Of a DNA stretch of 64,000 nt, positions 34,795 to 51,849 are shown piece by piece. Position 1 is the stretch's first letter; each line of letters opens with the position of its first letter. The DNA lies in assembly GCA_029747015.1 (NCBI GenBank), contig JAKOGI010001187.1:202001-266000 (forward strand), read 5' to 3'. The DNA is from Carnegiea gigantea. Lineage: Eukaryota > Streptophyta > Magnoliopsida > Caryophyllales > Cactaceae. A model generated the notes under the pieces. That model was not told where the DNA came from, did no database searches, and saw only the letters and a program-made list of their open reading frames with translations. The translations under genes were made by a program, and so were the position numbers.

Positions 34795-36681
34795 ACAATG
34801 CTTTGAGTACGCAATGATGCCTAATTACAACATCAACTCCTCCCGCTCCTATTTTTGGCCTCCATCATCGATGGTACTTGTCTTTTGAACTTCCACCTAC
34901 TTCCCCTTACTCTCACCTTCCGCCATCTGCTGCTGCCTGACCAATTCCTTCCCCTTCCCTCCCTTTGTTGCCTTCTCACTGGTTCCTTCCCTTGTATCAT
35001 GTTGTTTGGATGGACAATTAAAACTCCATTATGATAATAAATGGGGCTTAATTAGGGATTTTAAATCACTAATCTATCTAATCACAGTTTGACTCTTATG
35101 AAAAGAGGCAATAGTCATCTTCGATTTGTCTTCGACCCTCGAAAAAGGATGGAGGAAGTGTTTTGATGACATGATATTCCCTCTATATGGTGATGTTTGG
35201 GAAAGAATGGTTAGTTTAAATCTCAGGTTAAGATGTATAGCAATGAGTTAATTCCCAACTTGAGGCCTTTTTAATCTTTGGTTGACTTTATTTTCTTTGT
35301 TTTAATGTTTAGTCGATTAGATTCTATAACTTATCTTACTTGCTTAGCTTGAGAGCTTCGAGGAACTTTGATGCTTTAATCACAACTCCTTATGGACGAC
35401 TCAGTGTCATGCACTCGTGGTTATACATATAATACTTCCTACCAAGCCATGACATTTAGAGAGAACATAACAGGGTTTCTTCAAGGGCATCTTCGGTCCT
35501 ATTCACATCTCAATCCAAGCTATGATGTTCAATAAGAATTGAGTGTACTATAAAAACTCTCCTCAAAGTTGGTAGTTAGGAGACGAGTTGTACCACAAAG
35601 ACAAAATGGCTAGATCAATTTGTTTGATAGGATAAACCCTAATGAGGTGGTAGAGTTGGGTAATAAGGGACTTCCTAATTAGGGATTGGAATCCAAGCGC
35701 CAGTTGAAGCAAGTTTCAAGTTTAGTCAAGTGGAAGGTGATAGTGAGTTCATTATTCAAGGTAAAGAGGAGAAATTAAGCGAAGTCAGAGAATCAGTGAC
35801 ATCGTTCTATATATGCTTAAGTTCATCTTAGATAGGTTGATATAAAAGCCTTGTGTTTTGAGAAAATAAGAATTTGACAAGTTCACTTTGGCCACTGTCT
35901 TTAGGTTCTGATGAGTTGGAGTTTCAATTCCAGTCAATCTTCACTTCTATTGTTATATTTCTTACATTGATTGCATACTTAGACAAATGCTGCCTTAGGT
36001 TCCTTTACTGTGCGTACCTCTAGAAAAAAAATGTTGAAGAAGTTCCTTAAACATGAATGTGGTAGACTTTTTTTTAAAAGCATTTTTACGATGTCCAATA
36101 TTTGAATCTAGCTAAACTTTGTGATTCCTTCTTTCTGAGCAAAAATCATTTTTCTTATAGTGAATAACGTAATATTTTTTGTTTTCTTTTTAATAAATCT
36201 TTTTATCCATTTCAATGTAACTATTGGAAATTGATATTGTATTTGTTTTTCCTTAAGTTAGTTGTACTTATTTTACCATTCTATTTTGTTTTACTCTTGT
36301 TTCTTTTTTCCAAATTCCGTTTAGCAAATATATACAAATTTTGTTATGGTGATTCAATTTGAATTATGAATATTGGTGACTTATTTGAAAAGAATGAATT
36401 TTAAGGTATGTACTTGGTTGACTAAATATAGATATAGATGTTTATTACTTTTTAAACAAAAGAAAACAAAGTTGTGCTAAAGATGCGGAAAACATCTAAT
36501 GTTTCCAAATTGAAGGGGTCTGCGCACAAATAGTGACCCCATGTTTTTAATTGGCTCACAATTTAATAATGACTTCCATATTAATAGTAAGGTTTAGTAG
36601 ATTTTTGAGGAATTTTTAAATATATTGAAAAGCAGTGATAAGAGAAGGGAGAGACGGTGGTTTTGTGTAGTTCATGCCACA
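34795..36681. other. Intergenic region and putative promoter of the SDR gene
   Basis: No coding sequence was recognised. The last few hundred bases are AT-rich, with TTTAAATATAT near 36615 as the nearest TATA-like element, about 65 bp upstream of the start codon. That assignment is weak. Confidence 0.4.
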
Positions 36682-41251
<4,570 letters not shown>

Positions 41252-42286
41252 TGATTCATAACGTTGAAATATTTGATTTGTTATGTCTATAAACAAGGTC
41301 ATAAATGACTATGCGGCTTATGTTGCAACTTTCAAGTGTGGCATAAGTTTAACTATGCCATTAACTTATGAGTGTTTCTTACATTATCTACTTTATTAGT
41401 TGTAGGTCACTAAGTAAAATTTCTATAGTATTGAACTTTTTTAATCAATTGACCTCATATAAGTTCAATTGTGTTTTTCATCTAAAATCAACTGAGAATA
41501 CACTTAGGAAATTAACAACTTTACGTATGTTTTAGGTAACGTAGGATATGCGCGGCATCTGTAAAGGGAATGGCAGCTAAGTGACACACTTTGATACCAA
41601 ATTAAATCTTAATATTGATAGTTTCAATAGAACACATGTAAGTGATTTATAAATAATTTAATCCCCTGGCTCATTAAAGCATTATTCTTTATCAATACAC
41701 AACATACTATCCATTTGAACATGTTTATTGGTTTTTTAGATCAATATAAATCTCATCAAAATGGCAGTCGTAATACTAACTTTTTAACATCCAAGGTGAG
41801 GAATTAATTATTTTTGGATGCCCTAAGGTTAGTGACATTAATTTTTGGAGCTCTCACCTTTTCAACTTAATTTTTTAGTACTCACATGATTTTGTTATTA
41901 GATATATGTTACTTCCAAAACTACTATTATTTTATGCTAGTTACTTTTGGCTTTTACTATCAAAATAAAAAAGAGAAAGGAAACCTTTTACTCTTTTAAT
42001 CTTCTCTCTCTCTCTCAATTACTACCATCACCACTTTAACTGCTGCCTGTACCACCACTAATTAAACACTGTCCTTCATCTCTCCATAAACTTTACTTAC
42101 ATCATCCCACTATAATGTAATCCCACCACATATTTTCTCCTGCCAATCCTTCTTGCAAGACCATGGCTCTTTCACTCTCACCCTACATATTGACAATTGT
42201 GAAAGGATGACAAATTCTAGCCACTTTTCGTCCACCACACCGTAACAAGCGAGTTAGTTAGAAAGCAAGCCATGTCAGCTTTAGTT
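41252..42286. other. Intergenic region between the SDR gene and the copia cluster
   Basis: Includes the SDR 3' UTR at the left and a CT-rich stretch near 42002-42019. No gene recognised. Confidence 0.4.
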
Positions 42287-42527
42287 TGTTAGAGTTTGTT
42301 AGACACCTCAATGCCATTAGGAGGCCAGTTGTATTTTGCTTTTGTGACTACACAACATTCGTTTAATATCTCTTTCACAAGTTGTAATATATCTGATAAT
42401 GTTTATCATCAATAAAATAATACCTAAAGAGAGAAACTCTGCCGTCTCTTTAGCTCTCCTCTTTTGTTTTGCTTTTTCCAGTTCTTTTCTTCTACTTAAA
42501 CATGGCTTTAGAGCACTAAGGTTGAGG
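42287..42527 (+). mobile_element. Degenerate LTR of the older copia element
   Basis: Begins TGTTAGAGTTTGTTAGACAC, like the younger LTR's TGTTAGAGTTAGTC start, has a polyadenylation-like ATCAATAAAATAAT, and is followed by GTTGAGGTATTGGATCACAG. That last stretch aligns with the younger element's GTTGACATGGTATCAGAG, so it looks like a mutated LTR end plus primer site. The end is approximate and no downstream partner LTR was found. Confidence 0.5.
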
Positions 42528-42689
42528 TATTGGATCACAGTTTGAATCTTCATGATTGATGGATTTGAACCCTTTGGTTGTCAAGCTTACATCAATCTCA
42601 AACACAATAGTTCTCTAATTGATTGATTGTTTTGCTCAACAATCAATCAAGCTCTCGTAATCATCAATTCAAGTGATTCTTTTTTAATG

Positions 42690-43242
42690 CCAACAATACG
42701 AAAAAAAATCTAAGAATGTGATCGCTCTTGAAGATATTGAAGAGGCATACATATTGCATCCTTTAGATCATCTTGGATTGCTTTAGCTTCCAATATTCCT
42801 AATGAAAATGGTTACGTATCATGGAAGGGTGCTATAACTATTGCTCTCTCAAGTAGGAGCAAATTATATTTGTTAATGAAACTCTTGCTAAGCGTCCGCC
42901 AACATCTCCAAATCTAAAAGAAATGGATCAAATGCAACATTGTGGTAATGGATAAGATATTGAATGCTAAGGTTAAAGGAATTGGTAATATCATCATTTA
43001 CACAAATGCTAGTCATGATATGTGGTTTGAGTGAATTAGACGAGAGATATAGTCAAGCTAATGGTGCTATGATGTTTCAATTACAAAATAAGATTGTTTA
43101 ATTAGTCATCGAACATGTGATATAGCAAACTATTTAACTAAAGTGAGTTTGTGGGATTTTTTATATTAATGATCTAGAAGATGTTCCTATTACCTTTCAT
43201 AAAAATTATATTAAAAATTACTTAAACGAGAGAAGAAATTTC
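42690..43242 (+). pseudogene. Older Ty1/copia gag relic, 5' part
   Basis: Broken frames read VIALEDIEEAYILHPLDHLG and SWKGAITIALSSRSKL, parallel to the younger gag (TLEDLAEAYSLHPSDHPGLL, SWKRAMTIALSTKSKL). Several frameshifts are present. The sequence stops at 43242, where the younger element is inserted, and resumes at 48402. Confidence 0.8.
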
Positions 43243-43468
43243 TGTTAGAGTTAGTCAAGAATTAGTTGCCAGCTCAATGCTTTCTGTTAGATAATTTGTT
43301 ACTTCTGTTAGACAGTTAGACAGTTTGTTAGCTTCTATCTCCTTCAGGCATGCAACTATAAAACCCAGAGTCTGTATCTTTACATCATGATTTTATTCAA
43401 TAAGAAGTATGCATTCCTTCTCTCTCTCCCTCTCTCTCTTCCATGATCAAACAGTCAGTATGTTGACA
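43243..43468 (+). repeat. 5' LTR of the young copia element
   Basis: TGTTAG...TTGACA with TATAAA at 43357-43362 and an AATAAG polyadenylation-like motif near 43403. CT-rich sequence precedes its 3' end. Confidence 0.96.
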
Positions 43469-43480
43469 TGGTATCAGAGC
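43469..43480 (+). other. Primer-binding site (initiator-Met tRNA)
   Basis: TGGTATCAGAGC begins at the base after the LTR's terminal CA. Confidence 0.93.
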
Positions 43481-43693
43481 CTGAATCTCACATCTCTCGT
43501 TCAATACCTAACTCACTCCAATATTCAGTCAAATTTGGTTGGATTGGTGAATTGCCTTCTTAATTAGTTCAGTTCGTAATTGACAGAATTCAGACATTTG
43601 TTTCTTCTCTTGATTCATTGGAATGATTTTTCATATTCACAATATCTTGTGAAGTCTGATTGCTTTCTTTCACATTCTCGATCAAATTCTGAA

Positions 43694-44416
43694 ATGGCAG
43701 AGGACACTAATGTCACGGTGATGACATTAGAGGATCTTGCTGAGGCCTATTCCCTTCATCCATCAGACCATCCAGGTTTGCTTCTAGTATCCACTGTCTT
43801 TGATGGAACCGGCTTTGGTTCTTGGAAAAGAGCAATGACAATTGCTCTGTCCACTAAAAGTAAATTGTTCTTTGTTGATGGAAGTCTTCCAAAGCCTGAA
43901 CCTAGTGCCTCAGATTTCAAGAAATGGACTAAGTGTAATGACATGGTAATGTCTTGGATGCTGAATGTATTGACTAAAACCATTGCTGACAGCATTATAT
44001 ATGCAAGAACTGCTAGGCAAATGTGGGTAGAACTAGAGGAAAGGTTTGGCCAGATCAATGGTGCCAAGTTGTATCAAGTTCAAAAAGAGATGTGTAATGT
44101 GAGTCAGGGTACAAGTGATATTACAACCTATTTTACCAAGGTAAAGAGTCTTTGGGACGAGTTAGATGATCTGGATCATATTCCAGCATGCACTTGTAAT
44201 TCTGCTGCAAAAATATTAAAAAGAGAGCAGAATCAGAAGTTACTACAGTTTTTGATAGGGCTGAATGATGATTATAACACTATAAGGAGCAACATTCTCA
44301 TGATGAATCCCTTGCCTTCAATTAGTCAAGTATACTCTATGCTGATTCAAGAAGAAAAGCAAAGGGAGATTAGGTCCAGTGGTCATTTTCTTGCAGATTC
44401 AGCTTCCCTTGCATAG
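43694..44416 (+). pseudogene. Copia gag (Retrotran_gag_3/UBN2 type), truncated by a stop
   Basis: ATG at 43694 (MAEDTNVTVMTLEDLAEAYS). An in-frame ATG at 43580 exists but lies in leader sequence. The 240-residue frame has the copia-type N-terminal gag domain (HPSDHPGLLLVSTVFDGTGF, SWKRAMTIALSTKSK) and the UBN2-like helical region (TSDITTYFTKVKSLWDELDD, FLIGLNDDYNTIRSNILMMN). It ends at a TAG (44414-44416) before the zinc knuckle, which lies about 110 bp downstream in another frame. At least one stop and one frame change therefore separate gag from the rest of the polyprotein. Confidence 0.9.
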
Positions 44417-44474
44417 AATCACATAAACCATCCCAGTACTACAGAGGAAAAATGGAAAGAAGTGAGTCACAAGG

Positions 44475-47400
44475 TCTGAGACTGTCAACAACAGGTTTGA
44501 AAGGAATGAAGGAAAGAGGCCTAACTTGGCTAATCTGTTCTGTAATTACTGTAAGAAACCTGGCCATTCAATTGAAAAATGTTACAGGCTACATGGTTTT
44601 CCACCAAACAACAAGTATAAAAGCACAAGAAGAACAGCTGCTTTGGATCAAACAAATGGCCAAGAGGGAATCTCTTCTATGGATGGTGGTTACAATCCTT
44701 TGAACTCAAACAATGTTGCAGTCCCAGGTTTAACTCCAGAACAGTCTACACAACTAATTGCCCTACTTAACAATGTACAGCTGAACAAGGGAGGATACAA
44801 TAGTGGTGCACAAAGTCAAGAATCTGATTATAACCTTGGTTCAGCCGCCTTTTCAAGTCTGGCAGGTACAAATAAGCATCATTATACACACAATTTGTGT
44901 TTACTATCCTGCCTTTCTGATTGGAAAAATACTTGGATCATTGACACTAGGGCCAGTGACCACATGTGTCACAATAAGGATATGTTTGTTAATTTTGTAG
45001 TTTTGGCCAAGCCCAACAAGGTTACTTTACCTAATGGAAGATGCATCTCAGTTACACATGCTGGAACTGTAATCCTCAAGAATCACTTGACTTTACATGG
45101 AGTACTTTATATTCCAAACTTCAGATACAATCTATTATCTGTGAGTAAGCTTGTTGGCCAACAAAACTGTCATGTCACCTTTACACCCCAGTACTGTTTT
45201 ATGCAGGCCCTTTCACTGAGGAGGCCACAGGTTCTTGGTGAATTCTTTGCTAGGCTTTATCTGTTCAAGCCAAGAGTTGTAGTAAGTGCAGAAGATGCAG
45301 TCAGAAACCAGAAAGTTTCTTCTTTAGATAGCTATAATTCAGTCTGTAATGCTAGTATGTCCAATCAAGATATATGGCATGCTAGGTTTGGTCATTTACC
45401 TTTTACAAAGTTGCAGAAATTGGGATTGCTATCCAAATACACTAATATTGATTCAATAAAACAATGTTTGGTTTGTTCCAAGGCAAGACAACACAGACTT
45501 CTATTCCCCCACAGTCAGATTCATACCACACATACTTTTGAACTTATACACATTGATTTGTGGGGTCCCTACAAGGTTCAGACATACAATGGTTACAAGT
45601 ATTTTTTGACTATAGTGGATGATTATAGTAGAACAACTTGGACACATTTGTTAGCTGCAAAGAGCAATGCAATGGTGTTACTCAAGGCAATTATAGAAAT
45701 GGCAAATACTCAATTTGATGCCAGGGTGAAAACTGTAAGATCTGATAATGCCCTTGAACTGGGACTAAATAAGGAAGTTACAACATATTTTATGTCCAAA
45801 GGCATATTTCATCAGACAAGCTGTGTGGCAACACCACAGCAAAATGGTGTTGTAGAAAGAAAGCACAAGCATCTCCTTGAAACTTCAAGAGCTTTGTTAT
45901 TCCATTCTGGTTTGCCAATGAAGTATTGGGGGGAGTGTGTGTTAACAGCAACTTATCTCATAAATAGATTTCCTTCTAAAGTTCTTCAAGGTTTAAGTCC
46001 CTTTCATGTTTTGTTTGGACAAAAACCCAATTATGAACACCTTAGAGTGTTTGGCAGTCTATGTTATGCCTCTACTCTTAAAGCTGGAAGAGATAAGTTT
46101 CAGGCCAGATCAGTGCCTTGTATATTTTTGGGCTACCCTTTTGGTCAGAAAGCTTACAAGCTACTTAATCTTGAGACACAGCAAATATTTACCTCCAGGG
46201 ATGTGGTATTCCATGAGCAAACTCTGCCCTATCATCTGTCTCATTCCAAGAATAATTCCAGATTATTTCCATTTACTAAGGTGCCTGACTTATATGATTA
46301 TCAAGACCTTAATATCAACTCAGGCATAACTCCTGGCCAAAGCCAGTCAGATACTTTGCAGAATACTCATGTCACAGTTGAGCCAGTGACATCATCCCTC
46401 ACTGAACAAGCAACTCAATCACTACGTCCTTCAAGAAGATCCACAAGGGATCATAGGCCTCCTTCTTATTTGTCAGAGCATGTATGCAATAATGCTTACT
46501 CACAGCAAGCTGGACATCAAGCTTTCTGCTGTCCCAACACAATAACATCTATCTGCTGCAATGCATCTGTCAACTGTGCACTTTTATCTAACACCATGAT
46601 TACACAACATACTCATTTGGAACATTACAAAGAACCTTTGTCTTATGAGGAGGCAGCAAGCAGGCCTGAGTGGCAAGAAGCAATGCAAAAGGAATTTGAT
46701 GCACTGCATGCCAACAACACATGGATCTTGACTCCTCTGCCAGCAGGAAAGAAACCCATAAGTTGCAAATGGGTTTTTAAAACCGAGTACAAGGCAGATG
46801 GTAGCCTAGAGAGGTGTAAAGCTAGGCTAGTCATCAGGGGTTTTACTCAAAAGGAGGGGATTGATTACAATGAAACTTTTTCCCCTGTTGTAAAAATGAC
46901 AACAATCAGAAGCTTGCTTGCCACTGCAGTAAAGAAAAAGTGGCCTATGTTCTAACTAGATGTCAACAATGCTTTTCTTCATGGAGATTTGGATGAAGAT
47001 ATATATATGAAGCCTCCTCCTGGCCTGAATGTGTCTTCACCTAATATGGTATGCAAGCTGCAAAAATCTTTATATGGCTTAAAACAAGCCTCAAGGCAAT
47101 GGTATGCCAAGTTGTCAGATACCCTGAAGCTTCTGGGTTTCCAACACTCAAAGAATGACTACTCTTTATTTTACAAATTGAAAGACAGCAACATTGTGTT
47201 GCTTGCTGTATATGTAGATGACATTGTTGTCACAGGAAATGATCTTGAGGAAATCAAAATATTGAAGACATTCCTTGATGATAAGTTTAAGATCAAGGAT
47301 TTAGGAGAACTACACTATTTTTTAGGCATGGAGATCATCAAAGTCCCTAATGGCACGATCATGACACAAAGAAAGTATGCCATGGACATGATAAAAGAGT

Positions 47401-48164
47401 TTGAATGTGACAAACTTACAGCCACTGTCTGTCCCATGGCACCACTTCCAAAGGGATCATTTACTCAAGATAATTTGGCTGATGCTGCTCATTATAGAAA
47501 ACTGGTAGGAAAGCTAAATTATCTTTCCAATACCAGGCCTGACATTGCTTTTTCAGTCCAATATCTCAGTCAATTTCTTCAAGCCCCCACTCAAACACAC
47601 ATGAAAGCTGCTTTACACACCTTAAGATACATCAAGAAGGACCCTTCACAGGGTTTGTTCTTCAATGATAAACTAGATTACCATCTACAGGCCTATTGTG
47701 ATTCAGATTGGGCTCAATGCCCTTCTACAAGGAGATCTGTCAGTGGGTTTTTCATCATGTTAGGAGGGAGTCCTATTTCATGGAAATCCAAGAAACAACC
47801 CACAGTGGCTCTTTCCTCTGCAGAAGCTGAGTATAGATCAATGCGAGCAGTCACAGCTGAACTTTCATGGCTTACCAGACTATTTTCCAAGCTACAAGTG
47901 TCTTCCATCCTACCCATTCCACTCAAGAGTGATAGTTTAGCAGCTATATATATTGCCAAAAACCCGGTGTTTCATGAAAGAACGAAGCATATAGAGTTCG
48001 ACTGTCATTTTGTCAGAGAGAAGCTCCTTGAAGGACTAATATCCTTAGCATACACCAAAACTACAGAACAAGTGGCAGACATATTCACCAAGCCCTTACC
48101 CAATCTGCAACATCAGCACCTTCTTAGCAAGTTGGGGGTTTCTTCTTGTCACCCTCCAACTTGA
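44475..48164 (+). pseudogene. Copia pol: zinc knuckle, protease, integrase, RT, RNase H, with one nonsense codon
   Basis: A single frame except for a stop at 46953-46955. In order: CCHC knuckle [20 protein letters not shown] (about 44537); protease region [13 protein letters not shown], where the catalytic D-T/S-G has become DTR; integrase HHCC zinc site ([10 protein letters not shown] ... [11 protein letters not shown]) and DDE residues in HIDLWGP, VRSDNA and [10 protein letters not shown]; then after the nonsense codon the RT LDVNNAFLHGDL, YGLKQASRQWYAKL and YVDD at about 47212; and RNase H (AYCDSDWAQCPSTRRS, LSSAEAEYRS, HIEFDCHFVREK). It ends in TGA just before the purine tract. The stop falls just before the RT's LDVNNAF motif, at a codon that is usually Gln in the family. 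Confidence 0.95.
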
Positions 48165-48173
48165 GGGGGGGGG
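48163..48173 (+). other. Polypurine tract of the young copia element
   Basis: GAGGGGGGGGG immediately before the 3' LTR; plus-strand priming site. Confidence 0.88.
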
Positions 48174-48401
48174 TGCTAGAGTTAGTCAAGAATTAGTTGC
48201 CAGCTCAATGCTTTCTGTTAGATAATTTGTTATTTCTGTTAGACAGTTAGACAGTTTGTTAGCTTCTATCTCCTTCAGGCATGCAACTATAAAACCCAAA
48301 GTCTGTATCTTTACATCATGATTTTATTCAATAAGAAGTATGCATTCCTTCTCTCTCTCTTCCTCTCTCTCTTCCATGATCAAACAGTCAGTATGTTGAC
48401 A
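48174..48401 (+). repeat. 3' LTR of the young copia element
   Basis: TGCTAG...TTGACA; the second base pair after TG differs from the 5' LTR (TGTTAG). Confidence 0.96.
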
Positions 48402-48840
48402 ATTTCTTACAAAACTAAATAAAAATTGTACTATAATTCAAGAAAAGATCCTCATGATGACTCTATTACCTTTCATAGGTCAATTTTACTCCACATTGAT
48501 TAAAGAACACCAAAGAAGAAGGAAGGCTTGTATATAATTTCTGGTGCTTCTCTAAATGTCGAGGTTTAGAGAATAACCACTCTTTTAAAGGGAGATTTCA
48601 AATGAGTGTTATCTACTATATGTGAAGTTTTCTACCTAATTAAACAATCTTGTATTGTAATTACTATATGCAAGGAATGGTGCCTGTAAGGAATGGCGTA
48701 GAAGGTCATATGCAATATGCAATTACTATAAAAAGCCAGGACAAAACATTGGTAAGTGTTACAAACTCATGGTTTTCCACCTAATTTCAAATTCAAAGGA
48801 AAAAGATGTCTACTGATGTTGAAGCAAGTGAGCAGGAGGC
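48402..48840 (+). pseudogene. Older copia gag relic, 3' part
   Basis: Resumes after the target duplication with sequence parallel to the young gag region that encodes DYNTIRSNILMMNPLPSIS and LIQEEKQRE, then a zinc knuckle reading CNYYKKPGQNIGKCYKL (about 48717-48767; second Cys replaced by Tyr). Frames are broken. Nothing of the older element's pol was recognised beyond here. Confidence 0.75.
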
Positions 48841-49788
48841 ATTTGCTCACTTTCAGCATGGTCATATATGGTGCCTTCATTGGATAAGTTCTATAGACAC
48901 CAAAATGTGCACTGAAAATACAGATTGAACACATATTACATACTACGTGCATTTACGATTTGATGATCATGTTTATTCAATTCATTGGTGCTAAAGAAAA
49001 TCTATTTTGGGCTTCCTAAAAATCCTAGTCCCTAAAAAACTTTTCAAATAAAGGTTCTGGGAAAACTTTTCAAAGATTTAAAAAAATTATAAAAATGAGC
49101 TAAATTAGCCCATTTTATGATGATTCGACTGCGTGGCCATTCATACCTCATTCAACACCTTTTATGTAGGTTAAATGATAAATAAGTCTGCATCAACATA
49201 TTAGTAGGTGAAAGAGATTCCCAAAGACATTATACGCTCAAATCTAATAGCAACAGAGGAGATATGCGCAGATAGTGAGTCGTCCATACTAAACCAACAT
49301 ATTGTTACTCTTGGGCCCATAAGTCCCTCGACACTTATCCAAATGTTATGCAACCTAATCCCTTTAGAAATTATTTTCAATTAATATTTGAAAAAAAAAA
49401 ATAGTTGACCCAATTGAACATCTAAATAGAATGTTACGGTTTGAGCAAGTTGACCCAGGAAAATGGTCCTGCCTAGGTCATTACCATATCACTAAGGCTA
49501 AACAATCAGTGAATAGGCCCTATTTTCCTACTATTGATTCTATGAGACATTCTGTCCTATGCCTCTAGACCTTGCTTGTTCCCCAAGATGTGATGATGGT
49601 CAAAACCACCCTAGGATCTTTACTAATTTGGTTTGTGGAATACAATCTTTGGTGTTTTCGCAAACCCTAGGGGTTTCTTCTCCTATTGCTAGTATAACTA
49701 GAGGTGCCCTCCTCTTTTAGGACATCAATACCTCTTCTCTTCCTACTTGTCTAGAGAGATGATCTTTCTCTCTAGCTTCTATATCTCT

Positions 49789-49790
<2 letters not shown>
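48841..49790. other. Intergenic, no gene recognised
   Basis: AT-rich, ending in increasingly CT-rich sequence next to the Cassandra copy. Confidence 0.4.

Positions 49791-49791
<1 letters not shown>

Positions 49792-49831
<40 letters not shown>
49792..49831. repeat. (CT)n microsatellite left of Cassandra
   Basis: About 20 CT units, followed by CGCGCACTCTCACTCACTCA and then the Cassandra LTR. Confidence 0.95.
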
Positions 49832-49833
<2 letters not shown>

Positions 49834-49859
49834 GCACTCTCACTCACTCACTCACTCTT

Positions 49860-50592
49860 TATAACATCCTAAGTGTGGCTTAAAAGGATTTGAAAGTAAC
49901 TACGTATATCATCAAAGGTGCACCTTTCTTTTCGGGGATCCTACTCATAAGAACTCCACTGTTAAGTGTGTTTGCTTTGGGGAAATCTTATTATGGATGA
50001 CCACTTAGGAAGTTTCCTAGGTAGTGTGTGAGCGAGGACAACGCATATTGGAAAGACTTGTGGTAATTTGTGAGGTCAGTCAGCAATCCTTTAAGTCATT
50101 CCTGGTAGCTGTTCGCATCCTGGGAGGGGTCGGGGAGTTGCAGATGGCACCAGAGCCGACCCGCGATTGTGAGCCGCGCCAGTGGGCTGGAGAGCCCTAG
50201 GCAGTAATCTAGCGGGGCAAACATACTAGGGATGGACCGCCAGTTAAGGGGACGCGTAAGTCGGTCGGTTAGTAAGGCACAACGAGGATATTGTGCGCTT
50301 TAAGTGGGGGTCATTATAACACCCTGTGTGTGGCTTAAAAGAATTTGAAGTGACTACTTATATCACCAAAGATGCACCTTTCTTTTTGTGGAGCCCACTT
50401 ATAAGAACTCCACAGTTAAGTGTGCTTGCTTTAAGGAAATCTTATGAAGGGTGACTTCCTGGGAAGTTTCTCAGACAGCGTGTGAGCGAGGACAAAGCAC
50501 GATGGAAAGGCTTGTTGTGACTTATGGGGTTAGTCAACAATCTTTGAAGCCATTCCTGGTAACTGTCCATGGCTTGAGAGGGGTTGGGGCAT

Positions 50593-50595
<3 letters not shown>
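49860..50595 (+). mobile_element. Cassandra TRIM retrotransposon inside a CT/CA microsatellite
   Basis: Left LTR 49860-50142, GA, primer site TGGCACCAGAGCC at 50145-50157 (two changes from TGGTATCAGAGCC), internal domain to the tract TAAGTGGGGGTCAT, right LTR 50315-50595. Both LTRs start TATAACA instead of TGTAACA, and the right one lacks its last A, running directly into (CT)n. 5S-like blocks lie at 49950-50029 and 50403-50471; the right one retains GGGTGACTTCCTGGGAAGT. CT-rich sequence flanks both sides, so a target duplication cannot be told apart from the microsatellite. Confidence 0.93.
50403..50471 (+). promoter_or_regulatory. 5S rRNA-like internal Pol III promoter region
   Basis: AGAACTCCACAGTTAAGTGT followed by GGGTGACTTCCTGGGAAGT: the A-box and C-box parts of plant 5S rRNA within a Cassandra LTR. 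The middle section is mutated. Confidence 0.75.
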
Positions 50596-51840
<1,245 letters not shown>

Positions 51841-51849
51841 CTAGGTAGC

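Larger units (their letters stand above)
43243..48401 (+). mobile_element. Young Ty1/copia LTR retrotransposon, complete in structure
   Basis: 5159 bp: LTR (226 bp), primer site directly adjacent, gag, then protease-integrase-RT-RNase H (the copia order), purine tract GAGGGGGGGGG (48163-48173) and LTR (228 bp). The perfect 5-bp target duplication ATTTC lies at 43238-43242 and 48402-48406. The LTRs differ by three substitutions and one 2-bp change in a CT run, so the insertion is recent. It sits inside the gag of an older related element. Coding defects (stop and frameshift in gag, nonsense in RT, altered protease motif) make it non-autonomous now. Confidence 0.97.

Noticed and set aside
43756..44067. 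Antisense open frame in copia gag
   Set aside because: Shadow of the gag coding strand.
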